DNA of 64,000 nt from Pikeienuella piscinae (GTDB lineage Bacteria > Pseudomonadota > Alphaproteobacteria > Rhodobacterales > Rhodobacteraceae), in the NCBI RefSeq assembly GCF_011044155.1, contig NZ_CP049056.1:2294001-2358000 (forward strand), in the 5' to 3' direction. Position numbers and translations under genes: made by a program. This document shows positions 34,727-42,343 of the stretch, piece after piece; within the stretch, counting starts at the first letter, position 1; every line of letters begins with the position of its first letter. The notes below the pieces were generated by a model. The model saw nothing but the letters and a program-made list of their open reading frames with translations. It did no database searches and was not told where the DNA came from.

Positions 34727-35353
34727 ATGACCGAACCTGACAATCCAACTTCTGACGCCGCCGAGGAAGTCATTACAATCGATCTCCCCGCTTGGATAAC
34801 CGAGGTCCACGGCGAGACGAGGGAAGATGGCTCAATGGGGACGTACATTCCCCTACCTGACGCGCACCCCCTCTACGCCATGGTCGGCCGTGTCGTCTCA
34901 GAATGGGCGCACCTGGAGCACGTTCTAGACCAGACGATCTGGACGCTACTTAGTAACGCTGCCCGAGAGGAGACAGCCTGCATTACCGCCCAGATCATGG
35001 GCGTCCGCCCCAGATGCCTTACGATCATCTCTCTTTCTGAGGCCCACGGGATCAAGCCCGAGACGGTCAAGAAGGTTAGGAAGCTGATGGCAGACTCATT
35101 CAAAGTCAGCGATTTGCGGAACAGGTGGGTTCACGACCCTTGGTACTTTGATGTTGCGTCTCGGTCCGCGTCCCAGTTCAGATCTATGCCTGCGCCGAAC
35201 CGCGAGTTCGGATTTATCGACGTGGCAGAGGATCGGCTATCTCACACCATCGACGAGACGAGAAAGCTGAAGAAGCGAGCGTTCGAGTTCAGACTTGAAA
35301 TTCAGGGCGAGATCGAAGCATTGCGCGATACGCCTCTGAAAGAGCGAACTTGA
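34727..35353 (+). CDS. HEPN-like passenger protein of the IS1595 element
   Basis: A 208-residue all-alpha protein starting at ATG 34727 after GGGAGA; an upstream ATG-less extension to 34685 is rejected. The first helix pair 'YAMVGRVVSEWAHLEHVLDQTIWTLL' and the later 'VSDLRNRWVHDPWYFD' give the HEPN layout. The R-x4-H motif (R131...H136) is the catalytic signature of HEPN ribonucleases in toxins and defence proteins. It lies between two minus-strand small ORFs inside the element. Whether it is a toxin, a host-interaction factor or inert cargo is not known. The HEPN call is mine from the motif and helix pattern. Confidence 0.6.
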   Translation: MTEPDNPTSDAAEEVITIDLPAWITEVHGETREDGSMGTYIPLPDAHPLYAMVGRVVSEWAHLEHVLDQTIWTLLSNAAREETACITAQIMGVRPRCLTIISLSEAHGIKPETVKKVRKLMADSFKVSDLRNRWVHDPWYFDVASRSASQFRSMPAPNREFGFIDVAEDRLSHTIDETRKLKKRAFEFRLEIQGEIEALRDTPLKERT

Positions 35354-35471
35354 TTTCGGCATCCGTGTACGCTTCCACGTAAACGTTTGAATATAACGCG
35401 TCTATTCCAGATTCGAGCATAGCGGGTGTCACTTCAATCTCCGCAGTCTCATTTACCGGCCTGTCGCCCAT
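35289..35471 (-). CDS. Small acidic passenger protein of the IS1595 element (60 aa)
   Basis: The protein is MGDRPVNETAEIEVTPAMLE followed by SGIDALY and a helical 'AEIKFALSEAYRAML' end: 60 residues, acidic, no signal peptide. The arrangement 'T-P-x-M-L-x-x-G-(I)...A...AYxAM' is a coherent two-helix design seen in small proteins next to mobile elements. It is convergent with the HEPN-like gene and overlaps its 3' end by 65 bases. The ATG is preceded by AGGTG. The family is not named. Confidence 0.55.
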   Translation of the reverse strand: MGDRPVNETAEIEVTPAMLESGIDALYSNVYVEAYTDAEIKFALSEAYRAMLRSRPEFQV

Positions 35472-35490
35472 TTCTTACACCTGTGATTCT

Positions 35491-35514
35491 TGGTACGTCA
35501 ACCGGATAGTTCCC
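35491..35514 (-). repeat. Right terminal inverted repeat (24 bp)
   Basis: An exact reverse complement of the left repeat at 33189-33212, with no mismatch over 24 bases. It marks the right end of the IS1595 element. Confidence 0.95.
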
Positions 35515-35522
35515 GAAAATCT
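35515..35522 (+). repeat. Right 8-bp target-site duplication
   Basis: GAAAATCT, a perfect copy of 33181-33188. Confidence 0.95.
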
Positions 35523-36122
35523 GAATTACGGAGAAAAAGATATCGATCACTATCGCAAAATAGAATTATTAGTATAATTACTAACTATACTGAAAAACTT
35601 AGAAGTGAGTTAATTATATTATGATTTTGTGAAGATAATGATTCCATACTGCTATGGATTCATTATGCTGACGCTCATCGCGGCCTGTGTTTCGAATTCG
35701 ATCCAGGAAGAAGAAATGAGCATCAAAAACGCCGTATGTATTGCCGGTTAAATACAGAATAGATAGACTACAGGTAAAAATTCTCATATTTCGAGATGTT
35801 TATTATTTCGACGCGCAAAAATGATGAATTTTTGATAAACGAAGAGGGGCAACTCCGTATTTTTGATGATTTTTGTCTGACAAAATCCCTTGACTGGTCT
35901 TACGAAAAGGAGTGGAGATCGATAAAAATTGGAGTTGAAATGGGGTATTCTATATTCCTGCCCTATAGAGTCTCGGCAATATACTTTGGAATAAAATGCC
36001 CCGATTCGTTCGTGGAACGTTGCAAGGAAATTGCCAATCGTAATATAAATTACTATAGGTGTAATATATCAAGAGATAAATATAAGATCGAATTTGAAAT
36101 CATATGATTCCATATAGTAAAG

Positions 36123-37523
36123 TTAATTTTCGCCACCCTCAACCCGCATTCTGAGCGCCTTCTGCTGCGCCTCGCCGAGCGGAAAATTCCACATCAGCGC
36201 GACTGCGAGGAGTTTCAGCGCCACGGGGGCGAGCGCGTAAAGCGCTTTCAGCGTGAAGAGCGCGGACGGGGCGTTCATCGCCCCCGCCTCGAACCCGGCG
36301 AGATCGAGGATGATCAGCGCCGCGCCGCCGGAAAGCGCCAGCGCCGCCTTCGTCGCAACCGACCAGAGCGCGAAGAAGAGCCCGGTGCGCTGCTCGCCCG
36401 TCTCCGCGGTGTCGGCGTCGACGACATCGGCCTGGATCGCGGCCGGCAGCGCGAGGTCGGCCCCGAGCGCGAGGCCGGTGGCGACGCAGACGGCGGCGAA
36501 CAGCCCCGCATCGCCGGCCCCGAGCAGGACCGCCGGCAGGAAGGCGACGCAGCTCCAGATCATCGCCAGCCCCCAGGCGCGATGCTTCGAGATCCGCCGC
36601 GCCGCCCAGTTCCAGAACGGCAGACCGGCGATGGCGCAGACGAAATAGACGAGAAGGAGCCAACCCGCGTCCGGGGTCATCAGCAGATCGCCGATGAAAA
36701 AGAGGAAGAGCCCGGCCGGGAGCGCATTCGCGAGCCCGTTGACGAAATAGGCCAGCAGCAGCCGGCGGAAATATCGGCTGGCGGCGACGGCGCGGAACCC
36801 GGCCCGGAACTCGAGCCGCTGGCGCGAATAGTCCCGCGGCTCAGGCGCCGCGAGCAGCGCCGCCGCCACCGCGAGCGGCAGGCCGGCGGCGACGAGCGCC
36901 GCGACCGCGCGCAGCCCCGCCCCCGCGTCCGCCGCCAGATTGTAGAGAATGACGGCGAGGACGGTGCCGAGAAGCGTCGCGCCTTCGCGCCAGGCGGTTA
37001 TCGTCGCGCGCTGTCCGTAATCGCCCGAAAGTTCCGCCCCCCAGGCGAAATAGGGCGTGAGCGCAATGGTCCAGGAAAGCGTCAACGCCGTGAGCCAGAA
37101 TGCGGCGTGTCCGAAGCCGGCGTCCACGGGCGGCGCCATCAGCATCCAGACCGAGAGCGCGATAAGCGGGGCTGAGACCAGTAGCCAGGGTCGCCGGCGC
37201 CCGAAGCGCCCCGGCGTGCGGTCGGAGATCCAGCCCATTAGCGGGTCGGTCACCGCGTCGAGGAGGCGGACCGCGATGAAGAGAAAGCCAAGGGAGGCGA
37301 GGCCGACACCGCGCTCGGCTGCGTAAAAGGGCGCGATATAGACGTAAACCGGGAAATAGAGCGCGGCGAGCGGAATCGCGGGAAGCGCATAGCCGGCGTT
37401 CCGGAAGAGCGCCGCGCGTCTTACGGCCCCGCCGGTCAGGCCGGCCGCCGGATCGCCACCTGCGTCACGTCGGTCGTGCCGGACATGAAGGTGCCGGCGC
37501 AGCTCGCCAGGTAATAGTTCCAC
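36123..37523 (-). CDS. MFS transporter (MFS_2/GPH type)
   Basis: A membrane protein with about 11-12 helices. Signature: 'LLDAVTDPLMGWISDRTPGRFGRRRPWLL', the cytoplasmic loop of the glycoside-pentoside-hexuronide:cation symporter/MFSD2 group. The true N-terminus is unclear. The family-like part begins about 'RRAALFRNAGYALPAIPLAALYF'. The only ATG/GTG/TTG upstream of that is GTG 37523, deep inside the methyltransferase gene, while a CTG at 37439 overlaps the methyltransferase stop. I suspect the CTG start. It ends the minus-strand operon with cfa-like, DUF1365, FAD oxidoreductase and photolyase genes, so a lipid or lysolipid cargo is plausible. Confidence 0.8.
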   Translation of the reverse strand: MELLPGELRRHLHVRHDRRDAGGDPAAGLTGGAVRRAALFRNAGYALPAIPLAALYFPVYVYIAPFYAAERGVGLASLGFLFIAVRLLDAVTDPLMGWISDRTPGRFGRRRPWLLVSAPLIALSVWMLMAPPVDAGFGHAAFWLTALTLSWTIALTPYFAWGAELSGDYGQRATITAWREGATLLGTVLAVILYNLAADAGAGLRAVAALVAAGLPLAVAAALLAAPEPRDYSRQRLEFRAGFRAVAASRYFRRLLLAYFVNGLANALPAGLFLFFIGDLLMTPDAGWLLLVYFVCAIAGLPFWNWAARRISKHRAWGLAMIWSCVAFLPAVLLGAGDAGLFAAVCVATGLALGADLALPAAIQADVVDADTAETGEQRTGLFFALWSVATKAALALSGGAALIILDLAGFEAGAMNAPSALFTLKALYALAPVALKLLAVALMWNFPLGEAQQKALRMRVEGGEN

Positions 37524-38635
37524 ATCCTGTGGAAGCGATCATCGAAGCCGAGCGCGCGAATCTCGTCCCAGCGGTCGTTGAAGGCTGTGCGCCACTGGCG
37601 AAGCGTCTCCGAATAACTCTGGCCGAATTCGATCGAGCCGTTGAGTTCGAGCCCGGCGCGAGAAACCTGTTTGCGCAACTCGGTCGGCGAGGGCAGCATC
37701 CCGCCCGGAAATATGTATTTCTGAATGAAATCCACGCCCTTGCGGTAGGAGGGGAACCATTCGTCGGCGATGGTGATGATCTGCAACGAAGCCGAGGAGC
37801 CGGGTTTCAGCCGCTCCCGCACGGTGTCGAAATAGCCGGGCCAGAACTGCTCGCCCACCGCCTCGAACATCTCGATCGACGCAACGCCGTCATAACGCCC
37901 GGCTTCGTCGCGATAGTCGCGCATCACGATCTCGACCTTCTCGCCCAGCCCCTCGCGCTGCATGCGCGCGGCGGCGAACGCATGTTGTTCGCGGGAGATG
38001 GTGATGCCGGTGACTTTCGCGCCGCGCTCTTTCGCGGCGTATTCGGCGAAACCGCCCCAACCGCAGCCGATCTCGAGGACGTGGGAGTTCTCACCGGCGC
38101 CGATCTGGTCGAGGATCGAAGCATATTTGTTGGCCTGCGCCGCCGCCAGCGGCTCCCCCTCGCGCCGGAAGAGAGCGGAGGAATAGGTCATCGTCTCATC
38201 AAGCCAGGCGGAGTAGAACTCATTCCCGAGATCGTAATGATGCGCGATGTTGCGCGCCGAACCGGCTTTGGTGTTGCGGTTCATCCAGTGGCGCACCCGC
38301 TCGTAGGAGCGAACGAGAAACATGCCCGGGAAGCCGCGGCCGACCGAATCGTTGTTCAGCAGGATGACATCCATCAGGCCCTGAAGATCGGGGGTGTCCC
38401 ACCAGCCGTCCATGTACGCCTCGGCGAAGCCGAGATCTCCCTCGCGCACCAGCCGCGCGAACATCTCGGGGTTGCGCACCACGATTTCGCCGTGCGGCCC
38501 AGGCGCCGGGCCCTTCGATTCGAACCGTCGTCCATCCGGCAGCACGAAGGCCATCGAGCCAATCTTCAACGCCTTGACGATATTCCAGACCGCGCGGAAA
38601 TAGCGTGGCGTTGGCCCATCTTTCGATCCGGTCAT
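37436..38635 (-). CDS. Cyclopropane-fatty-acyl-phospholipid synthase-like methyltransferase
   Basis: A 399-residue SAM-dependent enzyme of the CFA synthase family, which methylates or methylenates double bonds of phospholipid acyl chains. It has 'GDLGFAEAYMDGWWDTPDL' (N-domain), 'IAHHYDLGNEFYSAWLDETMTYSSALF' (bicarbonate/active-site region), the SAM loop 'LEIGCGWGGFAEYAA', 'ITISREQ', and 'SIEMFEAVGEQFWPGYF'. It sits with an FAD amine-oxidase-like gene and DUF1365, the usual trio in alphaproteobacteria. In Rhodobacter, CFA-like enzymes of this kind act in cyclopropane or methylated and furan fatty acid formation under singlet-oxygen stress. Which of these it makes is not decided by sequence alone. 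Confidence 0.9.
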   Translation of the reverse strand: MTGSKDGPTPRYFRAVWNIVKALKIGSMAFVLPDGRRFESKGPAPGPHGEIVVRNPEMFARLVREGDLGFAEAYMDGWWDTPDLQGLMDVILLNNDSVGRGFPGMFLVRSYERVRHWMNRNTKAGSARNIAHHYDLGNEFYSAWLDETMTYSSALFRREGEPLAAAQANKYASILDQIGAGENSHVLEIGCGWGGFAEYAAKERGAKVTGITISREQHAFAAARMQREGLGEKVEIVMRDYRDEAGRYDGVASIEMFEAVGEQFWPGYFDTVRERLKPGSSASLQIITIADEWFPSYRKGVDFIQKYIFPGGMLPSPTELRKQVSRAGLELNGSIEFGQSYSETLRQWRTAFNDRWDEIRALGFDDRFHRMWNYYLASCAGTFMSGTTDVTQVAIRRPA

Positions 38636-38655
38636 GTTCTCGCCACCATTTAGCC

Positions 38656-38675
38656 GGCGCCGGGGGTCCGGCGCC
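38656..38675. other. GC-rich perfect hairpin between DUF1365 and cfa-like genes
   Basis: GGCGCCGG, a 4-base loop, then CCGGCGCC: a perfect 8-bp stem in the 82-base gap between the two minus-strand genes, next to an AT-rich stretch. No T-run follows on the minus strand, so it may be an mRNA-processing or partial-termination hairpin that sets different levels of the upstream and downstream genes. Confidence 0.45.
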
Positions 38676-38717
38676 CAGTTTCATATTAACAAAATTGACA
38701 GACAAGACGCAGGAAAA

Positions 38718-39530
38718 TCAAGTCTCGGCGCGCGTCGGGTCGCGGTCCGCGCCATCGACGGCGCGAAACGCGGTCTCCTCGCCCGGATAGCGGTTGAAGC
38801 GCGCCCCCTTGAGCCAGAGTTTCAGCGCCTGCCAGTGAATCGCAACGATCACCTTGAACGCTGCTGCGGGGTGGGTGAGGACCAGCCGGGCAAGCGTGCG
38901 GTCGGTCAGTTCGCGGCGCGCGCCGTTCTGCGTCGCGATCAGCCAGTCACCCTCCGGCCCGTGCTGCTTGATGCGGATCGCAAGACGCGCGTCCGGCGCG
39001 CGAATGGTGAACCGGTAGGTCTGGTCCATGCCGATGAAAGGGGAGACGAACATCTCTTTCACCTGCCGGTGGCGCGAGGCGCCGTCCGCATCCGGCCGCG
39101 CGTCGAGGACGTAGGGCACCTGATCGCCGAAAGTGTTCTTCACCTCGTAGACCACACTTTCCAGCCGCCCCGCCGAATCATGGCAAAAGAACACCGAAAG
39201 CGGGTTGAAGGCGTAGCCGAGAAGCCGGGGCATCGAGAGCAGCATGATCCGCGCCGGAGCCGGACGCCCGACAGCGGCCAGCCGGTCCTCGACCCAGGGG
39301 CGCAACGCCGCGCCGTCACGCCCGCCATGATCGCGCCGATGGAAGGAGAAAAGCCCGAACCGGTCGATATGGAAGAGTCGGCTTTCCGCCTGCTCGAGCC
39401 GGTCGATATCCAGCAGCGCCGTGAAGACCCGATAGCGGAACTGGTGACGGAACGGACGCAGGCGCATGTGCATCACTTCGCCGACGTAAAGGCGATGCTC
39501 GAAATCCGCCGGGTCCGCCGTCCTCGTCAT
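38718..39530 (-). CDS. DUF1365 domain-containing protein
   Basis: A 270-residue protein with the family pattern 'LYVGEVMHMRLRPFRHQFRYRVF', 'RLFHIDRFGLFSFHRRDHG', 'LLGYAFNPLSVFFCHD' and 'VKEMFVSPFIGMDQTYRF'. DUF1365 genes almost always stand beside FAD amine-oxidase-like and CFA-synthase-like genes, as here (13 bases after the oxidoreductase stop). A role in modifying acyl chains of phospholipids is likely. The exact reaction is unproven. Confidence 0.9.
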   Translation of the reverse strand: MTRTADPADFEHRLYVGEVMHMRLRPFRHQFRYRVFTALLDIDRLEQAESRLFHIDRFGLFSFHRRDHGGRDGAALRPWVEDRLAAVGRPAPARIMLLSMPRLLGYAFNPLSVFFCHDSAGRLESVVYEVKNTFGDQVPYVLDARPDADGASRHRQVKEMFVSPFIGMDQTYRFTIRAPDARLAIRIKQHGPEGDWLIATQNGARRELTDRTLARLVLTHPAAAFKVIVAIHWQALKLWLKGARFNRYPGEETAFRAVDGADRDPTRAET

Positions 39531-39543
39531 GCCGCCGCCTCCT

Positions 39544-40863
39544 TCACTCCGCCGCCACGTCGAATTCTCGGGTCAGCGACGGGCCGAGATCGCGCGCCCA
39601 TGGCGGGCGCGCGTCCAGCGCCTCCGCGACGCGCAAGCCGGTCCTCAGCGCGTCCTCGTGGAACCCCCAGCCGAGCCAGGCGCCCGCGTACCAGTAACCG
39701 CCCTGCCCCTGAATCTCATCCATCCGCGCCTGCGCCGCGAAGGCGGCTTCGTCATAGGCGGGGTGCTGGTAGTCGAAGGCGGCGATGGTCAACGCCGGAT
39801 CCGGCTCTCGCTGGCCGTTAAGCGTGACGAAGAAATCGCGATCAGTCGGCAGATTCTGCAGCCGGTTCATCCAGTAAGTCAACGTCACCGGTTGCCCGGC
39901 GACGCCAAGCGTTTCTCCCTCGAACAGCATCGACCAGGAGGACCAGACCTTGCGCCGCCGCGGCATCAGACTCTCGTCCCGGTGCAGGACCGCACGGTTC
40001 GCCGTGGTGCGGAAAGCGCCGAGGAGCGCCCGCTCGCGCGGGTCGAGATCGGTGGCGATGGCGAAGCTTTGCGGCGCATGGGCGGCGAAGACAACATGGT
40101 CGAACAACCCTTCCGAGCCGTCCTCAAAGCTGAGTTCGACCTTGCCGTCGACCCGGCGCGCGGCGGAAACACCGACGCCCCTGTGCGCGCGGTTGGAAAG
40201 ATGGTCGATGATCGCATCAACATAGGTTTTCGCGCCACCGGTCACTGTGCGCCATTGCATCGCCGCGGCGAGCCCGGTGAAGAGATCATGATTGGCGAAG
40301 AAACTGACAAAATTGGCTGCCGGAAACTCCAGCATCCGCGCCGCCGGCGTCGACCAGATCGCACCGCCCATCGGCAGGATGAACCGCTCGCGGAACCAGG
40401 CGCCGAAGCGCCGCCGGGTCAGCCATTCGCCGAGCGTCAACCCCGAGAGCGCGCCGGAGGCGAGATCCGTCGGGGCCAGCTTCACGAAACGCATCACATC
40501 GCGAAAACCGTTGATGAAGCGCGGGTTGAAGGCGTTGAGCCGCTGCGCGAAGATCTTGTCGAGGTTGTCGCACGCATATTCGAAACGACCTGCATCCAGT
40601 GAAAAGCCAAAGGACATGTCGGAGGGGCCGGTGGGCGTGCCGAGATGCTCGAACATCGCCGACAGATTGGGGTAATTCGCGTCATTGTAGACGATGAACC
40701 CGGTATCAACGGCGACCCGCTCGTCGCCCACTTCCGCCACAACGGTGTTGGCGTGGCCGCCGAAGCGGCCGGACTTTTCGAAAAGAAGCACCTCATGCCG
40801 GTCCGACAGGGCCAGCGCCGCGCCAAGTCCCGCGGCGCCTGAACCCACGACTGCAATTTTCAC
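39544..40863 (-). CDS. FAD/NAD(P)-dependent oxidoreductase, amine-oxidase-like
   Basis: A 439-residue flavoprotein. The FAD motif is at the N-terminus ('KIAVVGSGAAGLGAALALS', GxGxxG), followed by 'VDTGFIVYNDANYPNLSAMF' and 'GWGFHEDALRTGLRVAEAL' at the end. This branch is annotated as NAD/FAD-binding or flavin-containing amine oxidoreductase and is the constant partner of DUF1365 and CFA-like proteins. An acyl-chain desaturase/oxidase role is suspected from that partnership. The gene starts 13 bases after the photolyase stop and is followed closely by DUF1365. Confidence 0.88.
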   Translation of the reverse strand: MKIAVVGSGAAGLGAALALSDRHEVLLFEKSGRFGGHANTVVAEVGDERVAVDTGFIVYNDANYPNLSAMFEHLGTPTGPSDMSFGFSLDAGRFEYACDNLDKIFAQRLNAFNPRFINGFRDVMRFVKLAPTDLASGALSGLTLGEWLTRRRFGAWFRERFILPMGGAIWSTPAARMLEFPAANFVSFFANHDLFTGLAAAMQWRTVTGGAKTYVDAIIDHLSNRAHRGVGVSAARRVDGKVELSFEDGSEGLFDHVVFAAHAPQSFAIATDLDPRERALLGAFRTTANRAVLHRDESLMPRRRKVWSSWSMLFEGETLGVAGQPVTLTYWMNRLQNLPTDRDFFVTLNGQREPDPALTIAAFDYQHPAYDEAAFAAQARMDEIQGQGGYWYAGAWLGWGFHEDALRTGLRVAEALDARPPWARDLGPSLTREFDVAAE

Positions 40864-40876
40864 GAACTGCTCTCCC

Positions 40877-42292
40877 TCACCCTTCGGCCGAAACGGCCCC
40901 GGTCTTCTCGCGCATCCTGGCCCAGGCTTCCAGTGCGCGTTCGCGCCCCGCCTTCAGACCGATCATCGGCGCCGGCCTCTCGTCATGAGCGGCCTTCCGC
41001 CAGTCTTTCGGGCTCATCGCCCGGAAAGTTTCAGCCCCGGCGCCCGTGAGCCAATGGTCGCGATACGCCCCGTCGGGATCGAATCGTCCGGCCTGCGTCT
41101 CCGGATTGAAGATCCGGAAGAACGGCGCTGCGTCGGGGCCGGAGCCTGCGACCCACTGCCAGCCCATCGCGTTGTTGGCGGGGTCCCAGTCGATCAGCGT
41201 CTCGCGGAACCATTCGGCGCCGATGCGCCAGTGCGTCAAGAGATGCTTGGTCAGATATGACGCGACCAGCATCCGCGCACGGTTATGCATCCGCCCAGTC
41301 GCCCAGAGCTCACGCATCGCGGCGTCGATCACATCGACGCCAGTCTCGCCGCGCCGCCATCGTTCGGCGTCGTCATTCTCGCCGCGCCAGGGGAAGGCGG
41401 CCCATTCGCGCCGCCAGTTTTCGCGCTCCATCTCAGGGTCGTGAAAGAGCAGGGAATGCGCGAAATCGCGCCAGACGAGTTGCCGGCGCACCGCTTCCGG
41501 CCCCGCCGCGCCGCCGGCCCTGTCGAGCGCCGCCCAGATCGTGCGCGGCGAAATCTCGCCAAGCGCCAGATGATCGGAGAGCCCGGTTCCCGCTTCCGGT
41601 CGGTCGAGCCGGTCGCGATCCTCCGGGTAGCGCGCCGCCGGCCCATCCAACCATTCGTCGAGCCGATCGCGCGCCGCCGCTTCACCGGGCCGGAACCTGT
41701 CCGCCAACGCTGGCGCGGCCGGCCCCATCGGCGCATCGAGGCGCCACCGCTCGATATCCTCGGAAGCGATCCCGCCTTCGGGCGCCGCCAGCCTGACCCT
41801 GGGGAGGGGCGCCGCCACCGTCTCCTGGGTCAACGCCCGCAAGAACGGGGTGAAGACGCGATAGGGCGCGCCTGCGCCGGTCTTCAGCCGCCAGGGGTCG
41901 AGCAGGGTCAGCCCGCCATGACTCTCCGCGGTGACGCCTTGGGCCTTCAGCGCCGCCTTGACCCGCGTGTCGCGGGCGATCGACGGGCCGTCGGTCAGCC
42001 GGGTCCAACGCACCGCCCGCGCGCCACTCTCCGCGATCAAGGTCAGAAGTGTGGCCAGCGCCTCCCCGCGACGCAGGATCAGGCGCGATCCCGCCGCCTT
42101 CAGGTCGGCCGCCAGCACGATCAGTGAAGCTTTCAGCCGCAGCCGCTGCGCCCCGGAGAGCGCGGCGTCGGTGACGGGATCGAGTATGAAAAGCGGCAGA
42201 ACCGGCCCCTCTGCAGCGGCCGCCAGCAGCGCCTCATGGTCACTCAGTCGCAGATCGCGGCGAAACCAGACGATGGACGTGATTGCGCTCAT
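40877..42292 (-). CDS. phr: Deoxyribodipyrimidine photo-lyase
   Basis: A 471-residue class I CPD photolyase that splits UV-made pyrimidine dimers with blue light. The N-terminal antenna domain begins 'SIVWFRRDLRLSDHEALLAA'. The FAD domain has 'MRELWATGRMHNRARMLVAS', 'KHLLTHWRIGAEWF' and the signature 'WDPANNAMGWQW'. It is the first large gene of a minus-strand run with lipid-modification genes; in Rhodobacter a photolyase and CFA-like genes are jointly controlled by RpoE-ChrR. A TGATC-type -35-like element lies between its start and the small gene upstream, but no convincing -10 goes with it. Confidence 0.95.
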   Translation of the reverse strand: MSAITSIVWFRRDLRLSDHEALLAAAAEGPVLPLFILDPVTDAALSGAQRLRLKASLIVLAADLKAAGSRLILRRGEALATLLTLIAESGARAVRWTRLTDGPSIARDTRVKAALKAQGVTAESHGGLTLLDPWRLKTGAGAPYRVFTPFLRALTQETVAAPLPRVRLAAPEGGIASEDIERWRLDAPMGPAAPALADRFRPGEAAARDRLDEWLDGPAARYPEDRDRLDRPEAGTGLSDHLALGEISPRTIWAALDRAGGAAGPEAVRRQLVWRDFAHSLLFHDPEMERENWRREWAAFPWRGENDDAERWRRGETGVDVIDAAMRELWATGRMHNRARMLVASYLTKHLLTHWRIGAEWFRETLIDWDPANNAMGWQWVAGSGPDAAPFFRIFNPETQAGRFDPDGAYRDHWLTGAGAETFRAMSPKDWRKAAHDERPAPMIGLKAGRERALEAWARMREKTGAVSAEG

Positions 42293-42343
42293 CGCCCCCC
42301 CGGGCCCGCACGCATCGCGGTTTTCAGCCGCGCGAAGATGAGA

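Larger units (their letters stand above)
33189..35514 (+). mobile_element. IS1595-family (ISXO2-like) insertion element with passenger genes
   Basis: The element is 2326 bp, bounded by perfect 24-bp terminal inverted repeats (33189-33212 and 35491-35514; outer end GGGAACTATCCGG, inner end GACGTACCA) and flanked by the 8-bp duplication GAAAATCT. It encodes an ISXO2-type DDE transposase (33254-34183) and four further ORFs: a 59-residue protein (34296), a 53-residue minus-strand protein (34550), a 208-residue HEPN-like protein (34727) and a 60-residue minus-strand protein (35289). Its length is about twice that of a simple IS1595 member, so it belongs with the passenger-carrying variants. Intact ends, an intact transposase and a perfect duplication point to recent insertion and possible mobility. 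It interrupts the DUF2971 gene. Confidence 0.93.
32910..36107 (+). pseudogene. DUF2971 pseudogene split by an IS1595-type element
   Basis: Joining 32910-33188 to 35523-36107 gives one continuous frame of a DUF2971 protein. Its parts are an N-terminal 'MKRQAPDKLCRFRSSSSIYI', the 'RIWRSPLSMQNDPFE' motif (the family's W..SP..mNDPFE), the core 'LLWIHYADAHRGLCFEFD' (family MWsHYAdxHrGxxieFd) and a C-terminal 'KSLDWSYEKEWRSI' with 'AIYFGIKCPDSF'. It is interrupted by the 2326-bp insertion at 33189-35514 plus its 8-base duplication. There are also four in-frame stops: TAA at 32976, TGA at 35622, TAG at 35760 and TAA at 35775. No frameshift is needed. The flanks are strikingly AT-rich compared with the chromosome, a sign of foreign origin. 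Intact DUF2971 genes are often found in defence or accessory islands. The ATG at 35796 opens only the last piece. Confidence 0.85.

Noticed and set aside
35796-36107. Independent small gene of 103 codons
   Set aside because: Its residues are the C-terminus of DUF2971, in the same frame as the upstream pieces; it is a fragment of the pseudogene, not a separate gene.
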